Below, piece after piece: positions 19,423 to 25,761 of a stretch of DNA of 35,741 bases. The stretch's first letter is position 1; the number at the start of each line of letters is the position of its first letter. Made by a program: the position numbers and the translations under genes. The stretch comes from an uncultured Alphaproteobacteria bacterium (GTDB lineage Bacteria > Pseudomonadota > Alphaproteobacteria > Rs-D84). Under the pieces are notes generated by a model. That model saw nothing but the letters and a program-made list of their open reading frames with translations, was not told where the DNA came from and searched no databases. The stretch is taken from assembly GCA_937888635.1 (NCBI GenBank), contig CALARG010000016.1:1-35741 (forward strand). The letters run 5' to 3'.

Positions 19423-19831
19423 TGCCTGTCAACATGTCTTTCAGGTTTTTCAAAGTCCCGATGTTCAATTGTTCAACCGATCCGACATTTAATCCTGCGC
19501 CCAATTCGTCATCCGGAACAAAACCCAATAATTTTGCTTTCAACAACGATGCGCGCATCATTAAATTCGGACTGTTATCTTTTTTCGCGACCTGTCGCGC
19601 TTCTTCCAATTCGTCCACAATTTTATGGATAGACATGTTGGTTTCGCCGCGAACGGTCGTTTTGATATCGTTGATTCTTGCAACAATATCCGGCTGTTTT
19701 CGCAATTTATTTGCCAAAACCGCCGCGCTGCTCGGCTTTGCGTCTGGAAACGCATCCAAATACGCTTCTTTTTGCGTCTTGCCGGCAACAATATTGGCGC
19801 AAAATTTCTCTTGCGCCGCGTTTAACGCCAT
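19415..19831 (-). CDS. terS: Terminase small subunit
   Basis: 138 residues. The N-terminal region NAAQEKFCANIVAGKTQKEAYLDAF is the helix-turn-helix start of Terminase_2-type small subunits, followed by ANKLRKQPDIVARINDI and a C-terminal oligomerisation region. It recognises the packaging site and loads TerL. The start overlaps the stop of the upstream gene by one base. Confidence 0.85.
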   Translation of the reverse strand: MALNAAQEKFCANIVAGKTQKEAYLDAFPDAKPSSAAVLANKLRKQPDIVARINDIKTTVRGETNMSIHKIVDELEEARQVAKKDNSPNLMMRASLLKAKLLGFVPDDELGAGLNVGSVEQLNIGTLKNLKDMLTGNE

Positions 19832-20313
19832 TATTCTGTCTTACCGGCATCGCCATCCGGCGCATTGCCTGCGTCCGGCGTGGTATCTACCGCCGGTGCG
19901 TTTGGATTCGCATCGCCGTCCGGTGCGTTGCCGGCTTCGTCTGGTTTATCTGTATTGTCGCCATTATCCGCATCTGATTGTTGCTGCGCTGCAATTTCTG
20001 CTTCTTTTTCTTCAATGCGCAATTTTAATTTGTCCATACCCATTATTGTCGCATTTTTAACACCCAATTGTACCGCCTTTGCGCGCAATGCTTCCAATTC
20101 TGACACGGTATTGTCTTGTTTCTCTTGGATTTGTGCGGCTGTGATGTTGAATTTTGTTTCAACCAATGTATTCAATTCGGCATTTTTGCCCATGCAAATT
20201 GCCAATTCTTCTTCTGTAATATCGGCTTTGCGCATCCCTTGATGCAGGCCAACGCCGTGTTTGTACATTTTCAACAAATCCAATGCCACAACATTGTATG
20301 ATTTTTTTTCCAT
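19831..20313 (-). CDS. Unknown late protein with acidic repeat tail
   Basis: 160 residues from the ATG at 20313, chosen for the strong AAGGAAGGTG site. Residues 1-105 are helical (a HQGMRKADITEEELAICMG motif and an IEEKEAEIAAQQQ coiled coil). The last 50 residues are disordered and acidic with the duplicated motif AGNAPDGDA. I do not recognise a family. It is the second gene of the late operon, directly upstream of terS. Confidence 0.65.
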   Translation of the reverse strand: MEKKSYNVVALDLLKMYKHGVGLHQGMRKADITEEELAICMGKNAELNTLVETKFNITAAQIQEKQDNTVSELEALRAKAVQLGVKNATIMGMDKLKLRIEEKEAEIAAQQQSDADNGDNTDKPDEAGNAPDGDANPNAPAVDTTPDAGNAPDGDAGKTE

Positions 20314-20314
20314 T

Positions 20315-20689
20315 TTATTCACCTTCCTTTGTTGGTTCTTCTGGTTTTGGTTCTTCTTTTGGCGCGACATAACCAACGGCCATTTCTGGAAATTCTGGTT
20401 TACCAAATATCATTTCACGAATTGCTTCAATCTTATCGTTGGCTTCCTTCGCGATCGCTTCAATCTCTGCTTGGCGTTTGTGGTTGTTTTCATAAAACAT
20501 TTCGGCATCTGCGCGCGTTTCAAAGCATGATTTGACTTTCGCCAGCATAACAGTGCCGACCGTTGGCTCTAATGCTACCGATATCCATCCGGCATTGTTG
20601 ATCGTAAACTGGCGGCAAATACCTTCTTTTATTGCTGTGGCGATTGGCTGCTTCAAGTCCACCACAAAATATTTCTTTCCTAATTCCAT
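20315..20689 (-). CDS. First gene of the late operon, unknown function
   Basis: 124 residues with a strong AAAAGGA ribosome site. The N-terminal half is beta-rich (KKYFVVDLKQPIATAIKEG, GTVMLAKVKSCFE), then a charged helix, and the tail is Pro/Glu-rich (KEEPKPEEPTKE). No family recognised. It is the first gene behind the two leader terminators, so its expression would report late-gene antitermination. Confidence 0.65.
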   Translation of the reverse strand: MELGKKYFVVDLKQPIATAIKEGICRQFTINNAGWISVALEPTVGTVMLAKVKSCFETRADAEMFYENNHKRQAEIEAIAKEANDKIEAIREMIFGKPEFPEMAVGYVAPKEEPKPEEPTKEGE

Positions 20690-20712
20690 TGTGTCGTCCT
20701 TTTTGTTGTATG

Positions 20713-20738
20713 AAAAAACCCCAGAAAACTGGGGTTTT
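20713..20738 (-). terminator. Second leader terminator of the late operon
   Basis: Perfect 10-bp stem AAAACCCCAG / CTGGGGTTTT (20715-20738) with AAAA loop. On the minus strand the run after the stem is six T. It also has TTTTATTTTTT on the plus strand and could work both ways. It is only 24 nt before the first late start codon. Confidence 0.85.
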
Positions 20739-20763
20739 ATTTTTTACCATATTGCCATAGGGT

Positions 20764-20785
20764 AAAAAAATCCGGCATAACCGGA
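20764..20785 (-). terminator. First leader terminator of the late operon
   Basis: TCCGG (20771-20775) pairs with CCGGA (20781-20785) across a 5-nt loop and is followed on the minus strand by seven T (20764-20770). The stem is short but GC-rich. It lies about 35 nt after the predicted transcription start. Confidence 0.7.
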
Positions 20786-20821
20786 AACTTGTGTCGCGAT
20801 TCTTATACACCGCTCGCGTGA

Positions 20822-20860
20822 ATTATACCAATATCATACTGTCATTTTACACGATTTCAA
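20822..20860 (-). promoter_or_regulatory. Late promoter(s)
   Basis: On the minus strand TTGAAA (20855-20860), 16 nt, TATGAT (20833-20838). A second -10, TATAAT (20822-20827), has the extended TGG immediately upstream. Both would start transcripts at about 20815-20826, just ahead of the two terminators and the packaging/structural operon. Confidence 0.65.
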
Positions 20861-20920
20861 CAACTTTTTATCGGCCGCACTATAAAACGCCGGATTTCTG
20901 CGAAAAATACCCCTTATTTC

Positions 20921-20955
20921 ACTAAACAATTTTACCGGCGTTAAAAATGTTTAGT
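20921..20955. repeat. Inverted repeat upstream of the late promoter
   Basis: ACTAAACA (20921-20928) and TGTTTAGT (20948-20955) are perfect 8-bp arms with 19 nt between them. It sits about 60-95 bp upstream of the late -35, a place for an activator or regulator site. A second inverted repeat, AACGCCGG (20886-20893) and CCGGCGTT (20935-20942), interlocks with it. Apart from these elements, the two terminators and the promoter I see nothing in the 370-nt gap 20690-21058. Confidence 0.6.
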
Positions 20956-21005
20956 TTTTGCGTTAATTTATTTAATTCTGTTAAACCATATAATAAAAAA
21001 CCTTG

Positions 21006-21029
21006 AAAAACCGCCCATCTTGGGCGGTT
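21006..21029 (-). terminator. Terminator of the early minus-strand block
   Basis: AACCGCCCA (21009-21017), loop TCT, TGGGCGGTT (21021-21029): perfect 9-bp stem followed on the minus strand by a run of five T. It is 30 nt after the AT-hook gene and separates early from late transcription. Confidence 0.85.
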
Positions 21030-21058
21030 AAATCAAATTAAAAAGTTAATTGTCCGAA

Positions 21059-21325
21059 TCACGCATTGCCGCGCAATTCTTTTGCGACTTCAATTATAAC
21101 CTTCTTTTGGCGGCGGCGCACCCACACGCGCACCGGAATAATCGCTTCGGACTTTTCCTTGCGTGGCCGACCGCGTGGCCGCCGATGCAGCAGGGCGCGC
21201 GTTGCTTCTTCCACAAACACATATCCGCGGTCATTTGTTGGTATCACGCCGCGGCGGCAGTACGCGCAAACCCACTCAATACTTTTGCCAATCCGGCGCG
21301 CAAATCTACTTTTGGATTCAATCAC
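21059..21325 (-). CDS. Basic DNA-binding-like protein with AT-hook motif
   Basis: 88 residues from a GTG start behind GGGGG. The N-terminus (SRFARRIGKSIEWVCAYCRR, then GVIPTNDRGYVFVEEATRAL) has the layout of a Nu1/excisionase-type winged helix-turn-helix. The middle PRGRPRK is an AT-hook core, and the C-terminus is very basic (RVWVRRRQKK). It is the last gene before the early terminator and the late promoter. That place is the one held by late antiterminators or activators in lambdoid phages, so it is a candidate late regulator. That role is inference. Confidence 0.6.
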   Translation of the reverse strand: MIESKSRFARRIGKSIEWVCAYCRRGVIPTNDRGYVFVEEATRALLHRRPRGRPRKEKSEAIIPVRVWVRRRQKKVIIEVAKELRGNA

Positions 21326-21620
21326 AATTACCCCCTTGATTTACAATCTTGCTGATTTCTTCAAATAAATGCTCCACCAAATATGCCAACGCTTCGTCGT
21401 TTCTGTATTCCAGCAATATGCCGCATCGTTCGCACACCCAATTCGCAATATGTACGCACTCATGCGCAATTTGTGCCGGCGTAAAGAAATCCGGCTGATA
21501 ATATAAAATCTGTGATCCGTACTCAAAAACGGCTTTATAATCGGATTTGTATTTTTCGGGCATTTCGTCCGACACATCAATCCCCTGATTGTAAATTGGT
21601 ATTTTTATGCTTTGTCTCAT
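21318..21620 (-). CDS. HEXXH putative metallopeptidase
   Basis: 100 residues from the ATG at 21620, which sits behind AAGGAATA. The motif AHECVHIANWV is HEXXH, and NDEALAYLVEHLFEEI downstream can supply the third acidic ligand. Small zincin-like proteins of this form occur in phage early regions; the substrate is unknown. A longer in-frame ORF starts upstream with a hydrophobic stretch, but it overlaps the preceding gene and has no ribosome site. Confidence 0.6.
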   Translation of the reverse strand: MRQSIKIPIYNQGIDVSDEMPEKYKSDYKAVFEYGSQILYYQPDFFTPAQIAHECVHIANWVCERCGILLEYRNDEALAYLVEHLFEEISKIVNQGGNCD

Positions 21621-21624
21621 ATTT

Positions 21625-21828
21625 TTATTCCTTATGTTCTGGTTTCTCGCTTGGTAAAACATCGTCAAGACAATGCAAAGTGGCGCAGTTATCGCAAAAA
21701 ACATAAATTTCGCCGTCTTGTTTATCAACTCTAAGTTTTAACAGTGTTCTTGATAAATTGTCTGGATTCGTGTTTGTTGCGATTTCCCCACAGTTTCCGC
21801 AAATAATATGTAATCTTGCTCTAACCAT
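21625..21828 (-). CDS. Zinc-ribbon small protein
   Basis: 67 residues with two Cys pairs: CGNCG near residue 10 and CDNC near 45, plus a following HC. This is a classic treble or ribbon zinc fold. The C-terminus ends EHKE, as does the next protein upstream. The start is behind AAGGAATA. Function unknown; probably a nucleic-acid or protein-binding early factor. Confidence 0.65.
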   Translation of the reverse strand: MVRARLHIICGNCGEIATNTNPDNLSRTLLKLRVDKQDGEIYVFCDNCATLHCLDDVLPSEKPEHKE

Positions 21829-21832
21829 ATCT

Positions 21833-22165
21833 CTATTCCTTATGTTCTTGACTATTCGGTTTTTCCGAATTGTCGTGGTTTATCTGTTTAAGGGTGTTGT
21901 CAATGTCTGCGATTTCGGTTCGCAGGCCCGCTGCTGTTAAATTGCATTTCAAAAAAAGCAAAGATGTTTCTGCGCCTTCTAATTTGTCTTTGGCATTTAT
22001 CAACGCCTGTTTGCAAATCTCCAAATCGTGCTGGGATTGTATCAGGGCGGCCCACAGATTTTTTGTGCCACACATTCTGCATTTGCTGCAAATCAAATCG
22101 TCTGTGTCGCATAGAATTATGCCTAATTCTTGTTGGCAAAATGGGCAAGTCAATCTATTTGTCAT
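21833..22165 (-). CDS. Zinc-ribbon and coiled-coil protein
   Basis: 110 residues from the ATG at 22165, overlapping the upstream stop (ATGA) with AAGGAAA before it. The N-terminus LTCPFCQQELG...ICSKCRMCG carries two Cys pairs, the Lar-like or general phage zinc-ribbon layout. Then comes a helix of about 50 residues (HDLEICKQALINAKDKLEGAE) and a disordered tail. Family not certain; Lar-type restriction alleviation proteins share the first motif but not the rest. Confidence 0.6.
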   Translation of the reverse strand: MTNRLTCPFCQQELGIILCDTDDLICSKCRMCGTKNLWAALIQSQHDLEICKQALINAKDKLEGAETSLLFLKCNLTAAGLRTEIADIDNTLKQINHDNSEKPNSQEHKE

Positions 22166-22287
22166 TGGTTTGTTTCCTTCTTTTTGCACCATGGGCATGC
22201 TTCACATTGTTTATGTGTCCATCCGCATTGGCCACGTTTGCGGCGAATGTCCTGCGGGGCGGTGCAAATATATTCTGCGTTTCCCAT
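22162..22287 (-). CDS. Cysteine-rich 41-aa protein
   Basis: Begins two bases after the upstream stop, with AAGG nearby, and ends in a 4-nt overlap with the next gene. The sequence has five Cys; the cluster CEACPWC with an earlier C and H (QCGWTHKQC) could bind one zinc. The gapless overlap with both neighbours supports a real gene despite its length. Confidence 0.6.
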   Translation of the reverse strand: MGNAEYICTAPQDIRRKRGQCGWTHKQCEACPWCKKKETNQ

Positions 22288-22289
22288 GT

Positions 22290-22664
22290 TTATGCCTTGT
22301 GTTTGTATTGTCCGTTTAATTTGCGCCACTTGCGTCGGCGGTTGACGCGCATTTTTTCGCGGATAGCAACCCACAGCATTTCGTGTCGCTGCATCAGTGG
22401 CATACCCGGCAAAAAACCACACAAATGACTTACAATTTCGTCTTTCAATGCGTTCGCTTTATTTACATCAAACCGTTCAACGCCACACGCTACAATGTAC
22501 ATGTCGGCCAATTCTAATATCTTTTTATCTGCATCCGCTTCGTTCATAAATTCACATCTTTCTTCGTCAAATTTTTCAATCTGACCGACCAATGTTGCGT
22601 CTGGAAATGTCTTTTTATGCCATTTACAGATGGTTTCCCATGTTTCTTTTCTATGCCACCACAT
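22290..22664 (-). CDS. MazG/DUF550-like all-alpha protein
   Basis: 124 residues from the ATG at 22664, behind AGGGGGAAGAAG. The segment QIEKFDEERCEF followed by KKILELADMYIVACGV resembles the EExxE...ELAD metal-binding helices of all-alpha NTP pyrophosphohydrolases in phage genomes. The second half is basic (REKMRVNRRRKWRKL). If active it would hydrolyse nucleotides or alarmones. Motif spacing is close to the family but one acidic position is uncertain. Confidence 0.55.
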   Translation of the reverse strand: MWWHRKETWETICKWHKKTFPDATLVGQIEKFDEERCEFMNEADADKKILELADMYIVACGVERFDVNKANALKDEIVSHLCGFLPGMPLMQRHEMLWVAIREKMRVNRRRKWRKLNGQYKHKA

Positions 22665-22800
22665 CTTCTTCCCCCTTGTTATCGTCTTCAAAACTGATTT
22701 GTCCTGCCTTGTCGGCTACCCAATTGACCAGCGCAACCCATCCCAAAACCAGCGCAGCAACCACCAAAATAATCAGAAAATCCCACATCTTGCCCACCAT
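22651..22800 (-). CDS. Small single-pass membrane protein
   Basis: 49 residues from the ATG at 22800, which overlaps the upstream stop (TGATG). One membrane segment (WDFLIILVVAALVLGWVALV) is followed by an acidic tail (FEDDNKGEEDVVA). Overlaps the MazG-like gene by 14 nt. Function unknown; size and shape are compatible with a holin-like or exclusion protein, but nothing proves either. Confidence 0.6.
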   Translation of the reverse strand: MVGKMWDFLIILVVAALVLGWVALVNWVADKAGQISFEDDNKGEEDVVA

Positions 22801-23159
22801 CACAGTAAATTTGATAATTTGTCGCACATTTCCGGCACGGCTTTGCATCCATAAATAAACGCTGCTGCTGCCTGTAAATTATTCCGGCGATACGCCGAAC
22901 GCATCACGCTGCGCAAATCGTGCGCTATCAAAACCGCGCCGACAATAACTGCGCCCGCCCAAATGCCGCGAACGAATTTACGCAGTAATGCACGAACAAT
23001 CGGTTTGCGGATTTTGCGCTTCAACCGTCTTTCATATTTGCGAATCTGTCTTTTTGTAAATCCGGCTTGTAATGCTTCATGTTTTAAGAATTCCCACCCC
23101 GTAAACGGCTTTGAATTTATAAAATCCACCAAATCACTGTATGTTTTCTTGTTTTTCAT
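22800..23159 (-). CDS. Basic protein with one membrane segment, unknown
   Basis: 119 residues behind AAAGGGAGC. The N-terminal 55 residues are very basic (KRQIRKYERRLKRKIRKP); around residues 65-80 is a hydrophobic stretch (GIWAGAVIVGAVLIAH). No family recognised. Confidence 0.6.
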   Translation of the reverse strand: MKNKKTYSDLVDFINSKPFTGWEFLKHEALQAGFTKRQIRKYERRLKRKIRKPIVRALLRKFVRGIWAGAVIVGAVLIAHDLRSVMRSAYRRNNLQAAAAFIYGCKAVPEMCDKLSNLL

Positions 23160-23169
23160 TTTGCTCCCT

Positions 23170-23343
23170 TTATTTCATATCTGCTTTCAATAAATCCTGT
23201 ACATACGCCCATATCGCACCACTTAACAATTCAACGCACTTGTGTGTCAAAGTCAGCGTTGGCGTCTTCGTGGCCGAATAAAATATCAATATCCATCGGC
23301 CGTCTTGTGGTTTTTCTGCTGATGTATGCCATAGTTTATTCAT
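23170..23343 (-). CDS. 57-aa early protein, unknown
   Basis: Starts ATG at 23343, overlapping the stop of the preceding frame by 4 nt (ATGA), with AGGAG upstream. It begins MNKLWHTSAEKPQDGRWIL and ends ADMK. The W-x-x-A-E-K-P-x-D-G start resembles the small phage proteins around DUF551, but it is too short to be sure. Codon pattern and exact fit between neighbours support it. Confidence 0.65.
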   Translation of the reverse strand: MNKLWHTSAEKPQDGRWILIFYSATKTPTLTLTHKCVELLSGAIWAYVQDLLKADMK

Positions 23344-23505
23344 TTGATTGCTCCTATGCTGCGGATGTCGCCACCGATTTTTTGCGCAAAATCTATCGCA
23401 TCTTGCTCAAAAATAAATGTGCCTTTAACCCCCCCCCCCCACGATTACTTCATACACATATGCCTTGAAATTTGTCGGCTTTGTTGATGTTGTTTTTTGC
23501 TTCAT
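23340..23505 (-). pseudogene. 54-aa gene broken by a 12-base G run (one base too many)
   Basis: A strong ribosome site (AAAGGTGG) precedes the ATG at 23505. The frame reads MKQKTTSTKPTNFKAYVYEV then IV, then enters twelve G (minus strand) and hits TAA immediately after. With eleven G the frame continues VKGTFIFEQDAIDFAQKIGG and ends at a TGA (23340-23342) overlapping the next start in an ATGA. The 54-residue product then fits its neighbours exactly. So this is a gene that is off at 12 G and on at 11 G (or 8 or 14), or an indel error in the assembly. No family recognised. It overlaps the 3' end of the upstream gene by 56 nt. Confidence 0.7.
23429..23440. repeat. Homopolymer of twelve C (G on the minus strand)
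   Basis: The longest mononucleotide run seen in the window and the only long G/C run. It lies inside the coding frame described above. Confidence 0.95.
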
Positions 23506-23680
23506 TTTTTCCACCTTTGATTATTTTCATTGAAAATCTTGCCGCAATTGCTTGTGCGCCCCATATTGCGCCGGTAAAATCTTCGTTCAATACCTTCATG
23601 GCGGCCAAATCTTCCATATCACGCACTGGATATTTGCCGCGCACGAATTGACCACGAAACATACCAACAATCTCTATCAT
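23450..23680 (-). CDS. 76-aa early protein, unknown
   Basis: Begins MIEIVGMFRGQFVRGKYPVRD and contains EDFTGAIWGAQAIAARFSMK. The start overlaps the stop of the DUF6291-type gene. The last 19 codons overlap the start of the G-tract gene. No family recognised; its compact alpha/beta look and tight spacing suggest a real gene. Confidence 0.6.
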   Translation of the reverse strand: MIEIVGMFRGQFVRGKYPVRDMEDLAAMKVLNEDFTGAIWGAQAIAARFSMKIIKGGKNEAKNNINKADKFQGICV

Positions 23681-24384
23681 GCGGCGGCCTTTTTGTTGTA
23701 TTTCTGTACCAACCGCTCATCCCACACACGCCTGCCGGCCGCCATGTCCAATTCGCGTGTGCCGGTATGCCATACTTCTTTGCCCGACACCGTTGTGTTT
23801 GCCGGCTCGCCACGTGCGGCGGCCACCACAATATCGTTTGGCAACGATCGCATAAACTGCAACGCGGCCAAACACTCGGCATCTGTAATGCCGGGAACAT
23901 AGAATTTATTTGATAATCTGGATTGAACTTGTCTTAATTGTTGTGTGTGTGTGGACGCTTTATCGCGCGTGCGCGCGTTATTACACACACATTTATGTGT
24001 ATCATTATCATATTCATATTCATTATCAGTTCGTTTTGTTCCCGTTTGTTCAACAAAATGAACATTTGTTCGTTTTGTTCCCGTTTGTTCGTTTTGCTGC
24101 GCCGCACGAACAACGCCGCTTTTCCGGCCAGCGGCTGCGCGTTTTGAACAAACATCGCGCCATTTTTCTTGGTCTTTGTCTAACTGGCCTTTGATAAACC
24201 GAAACGCCATTTTTACATCGTTCGGTAAATCCTTAAAATGTTCTTCAAACGCGTCTGTGTCGCCATGGATTTCATAGTTAAATATCAAATCCAGCAACAT
24301 CCCCTTCCTGTCCAGTGGCAAATCCTGCAACGCATCATAGAACGATGTGTATAACACAAAACTGGTTTTATCTTTGCTCAACAT
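23677..24384 (-). CDS. DUF6291-type phage protein, candidate replication protein
   Basis: 235 residues with AAAGGAAGG upstream. Residues 1-40 (TSFVLYTSFYDALQDLPLD then LLDLIFNYEIHG) are the DUF6291 pattern seen in phage proteins at the position of replication-initiation genes. A charged helical region follows (GQLDKDQEKWRDVCSKRAAAG). Residues ~96-120 repeat the motif EQTGTKRT twice, and the C-terminal part (ITDAECLAALQFMRSLPND) is a separate globular section. There is no helicase, primase or polymerase gene in the window, so if this phage has its own initiator this is the best candidate. Role is inference. Confidence 0.65.
   Translation of the reverse strand: MLSKDKTSFVLYTSFYDALQDLPLDRKGMLLDLIFNYEIHGDTDAFEEHFKDLPNDVKMAFRFIKGQLDKDQEKWRDVCSKRAAAGRKSGVVRAAQQNEQTGTKRTNVHFVEQTGTKRTDNEYEYDNDTHKCVCNNARTRDKASTHTQQLRQVQSRLSNKFYVPGITDAECLAALQFMRSLPNDIVVAAARGEPANTTVSGKEVWHTGTRELDMAAGRRVWDERLVQKYNKKAAA
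23942..24090. other. Origin-like repeat cluster inside the DUF6291-type gene
   Basis: Two perfect 23-nt direct repeats (24029-24051 and 24068-24090) begin GTTCGTTTTGTTCCCG. An inverted version of the GTTC unit lies between them. Next to them is a 40-nt AT-rich run (about 23988-24028) made of TCATAT/TCATTATC units, then a GC palindrome CGCGCGTGCGCGCG (23964-23977) flanked by TGTGTGTGTG (from 23942) and ACACACACA (23983-23991). Iterons plus an AT-rich block in an initiator-like gene resemble the lambda O/ori arrangement. Confidence 0.5.
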
Positions 24385-24634
24385 GACATCCCTTCCTTTT
24401 CTTCGTATTCGTGCCGGTATTTTTGTAAAACTGGCGGAAACACGCGGTTAATTTTTCTAATTTTTGTTTTTGTTTGTTTTCAATTTCTATTCTCTTCTCG
24501 TCTATTTTTGATACCATCGCCACGCGCTGTTCTGTGGTCAATTCGCCAACCGCCCACAACCGGTCAATAATCCCAATCGCACGATTGGAATCCTTGATAT
24601 ACAAAACAACCCTATGTTTTCTTGGTTTTGGCAT
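24368..24634 (-). CDS. Basic helical protein, unknown
   Basis: 88 residues, charged: RVVLYIKDSNRAIGIIDRL, then a coiled coil (KIDEKRIEIENKQKQKLEKL) and a very basic tail. Overlaps its neighbours on both sides, as do most genes here. No family recognised. Confidence 0.6.
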   Translation of the reverse strand: MPKPRKHRVVLYIKDSNRAIGIIDRLWAVGELTTEQRVAMVSKIDEKRIEIENKQKQKLEKLTACFRQFYKNTGTNTKKRKGCHVEQR

Positions 24635-24827
24635 CTTCGTCGTCTTTCTTTATCAATCTCACTTTTTTGAACGCCGACCGCTTCAAACTTTCGTATTGAC
24701 GCGGCAACAATCCCAAAAAATCCCTTGCTTCTTCGTCGGTCAATTTCCCGCGCAAACATGCGCGGATTTCGGCTTCTGTTTGGCTCAAACTGTACCGAAA
24801 CATCTCGGTTTTTATGCTCTGTGGCAT
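24612..24827 (-). CDS. 71-aa basic protein, unknown
   Basis: Behind CAGGGGGTAAAT. Sequence includes SLSQTEAEIRACLRGKLTDEE and a Lys-rich end (KKVRLIKKDDEDAKTKK). Helical, soluble. No family recognised. Confidence 0.6.
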   Translation of the reverse strand: MPQSIKTEMFRYSLSQTEAEIRACLRGKLTDEEARDFLGLLPRQYESLKRSAFKKVRLIKKDDEDAKTKKT

Positions 24828-24829
24828 AT

Positions 24830-25018
24830 TTACCCCCTGTACGGTATAACCCCATCGCCACCCAAAACCCAGCGCAACGCGGCGATTTCACGCAATATCT
24901 GCATCAAAAGCGCTTCTGATATTGCTTGGTTGCCGGCATACGCGTCATACTGGCGTTCCAGTTGGTCAATCCGTGACTGTATTTCGGCCACGCTGCGTAT
25001 TTTAATTGTCTTCGCCAT
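24830..25018 (-). CDS. 62-aa coiled-coil protein, unknown
   Basis: Start at 25018 chosen for AAGGA seven bases upstream. It is helical throughout (VAEIQSRIDQLERQYDAYAG then ALLMQILREIAALRWVL). The start overlaps the upstream stop. No family recognised. Confidence 0.6.
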   Translation of the reverse strand: MAKTIKIRSVAEIQSRIDQLERQYDAYAGNQAISEALLMQILREIAALRWVLGGDGVIPYRG

Positions 25019-25253
25019 CGCCCAGTCCTTTGTCAACAATCGTTTCAATACGCAGCATGTCTTGAATACTTGGCTCTGACACCGACATGCGCATCGCCAT
25101 CACATATCCACGAATTGCCAACAACGCCATTGTGGCAATGTCTTTTTCTTCTTTTGGCGCTGCGGCGGCTTTTTCGGGCGCACCTGCTACATTTAATCCT
25201 TGTGCGGCATTAACCGCCGATTTTTCTTTGCGTTCATATACTCCGCGTGGCAT
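25002..25253 (-). CDS. 83-aa early protein, unknown
   Basis: Begins MPRGVYERKEK, behind AAGGAGTAAGG. The middle is Ala/Lys/Pro-rich and likely disordered, then comes a helix (IATMALLAIRGYVMAMRM) and the end GLGDGEDN. No family recognised. It overlaps the first gene of the operon by 20 nt. Confidence 0.6.
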   Translation of the reverse strand: MPRGVYERKEKSAVNAAQGLNVAGAPEKAAAAPKEEKDIATMALLAIRGYVMAMRMSVSEPSIQDMLRIETIVDKGLGDGEDN

Positions 25254-25737
25254 TTTCCTTACTCCTTTCTTGCTGTTCCATCATTTGCTCTAAACCGTAA
25301 TTAAAATCCAAAACAAACTGCTGCCATACATATCCGGCTTTCTTTGCCGTATATCTGGCGGTTTGCAGATTTTCGGCCACAATCATATTGCGCATAACTT
25401 CGCGGATTTTTTCGTCGGAAACCGCGTCAAACATGCGACGCGCTGTCAATCGCTTATCAACGGCTATTTCTATTGCCGACACGCCACGGTTATCCCCGCG
25501 TGCTTCCGTCATTTCACGATGCGTATGATCAAACGCACGCGCACGAATTGCGCCGACAAACCTGACTTTATGAAAAACTGAAAATTTACCACGCCGGAAC
25601 AATCCTTCCGCGCGCCACTGTTCAATACGCACGGGGCGCAAAACATCTAATATCGGGCGACTGTCCGCTAACGGCAACTGCTGTGCCGGTATGTGCGCCG
25701 CACCTGCTGACTCCGATATATTCTTGATTTTGGTCAT
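25234..25737 (-). CDS. First gene of the leftward early operon, unknown
   Basis: 167 residues starting 25 nt from the predicted early promoter, with GGGGAAAGG before the ATG. Basic central region (RRGKFSVFHKVRFVGAIRAR) and helical C-terminus (TARYTAKKAGYVWQQFVLDF). No family recognised. As the first gene under direct repressor control it may be regulatory or defence-related. Confidence 0.65.
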   Translation of the reverse strand: MTKIKNISESAGAAHIPAQQLPLADSRPILDVLRPVRIEQWRAEGLFRRGKFSVFHKVRFVGAIRARAFDHTHREMTEARGDNRGVSAIEIAVDKRLTARRMFDAVSDEKIREVMRNMIVAENLQTARYTAKKAGYVWQQFVLDFNYGLEQMMEQQERSKENATRSI

Positions 25738-25761
25738 CCTTTCCCCTATGGCTATATCGGC

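Noticed and set aside
20747..20762. GCCATAGGG near the late leader as a third copy of the early-leader sequence ATAGCCATAGGGG
   Set aside because: Only nine bases match and it lies on the strand opposite to late transcription, so it cannot play the same role in RNA.
21318..21728. Longer N-terminal start with a membrane segment for the HEXXH protein
   Set aside because: The extension overlaps the preceding zinc-ribbon gene and has no ribosome site, while the ATG at 21620 has AAGGAATA.
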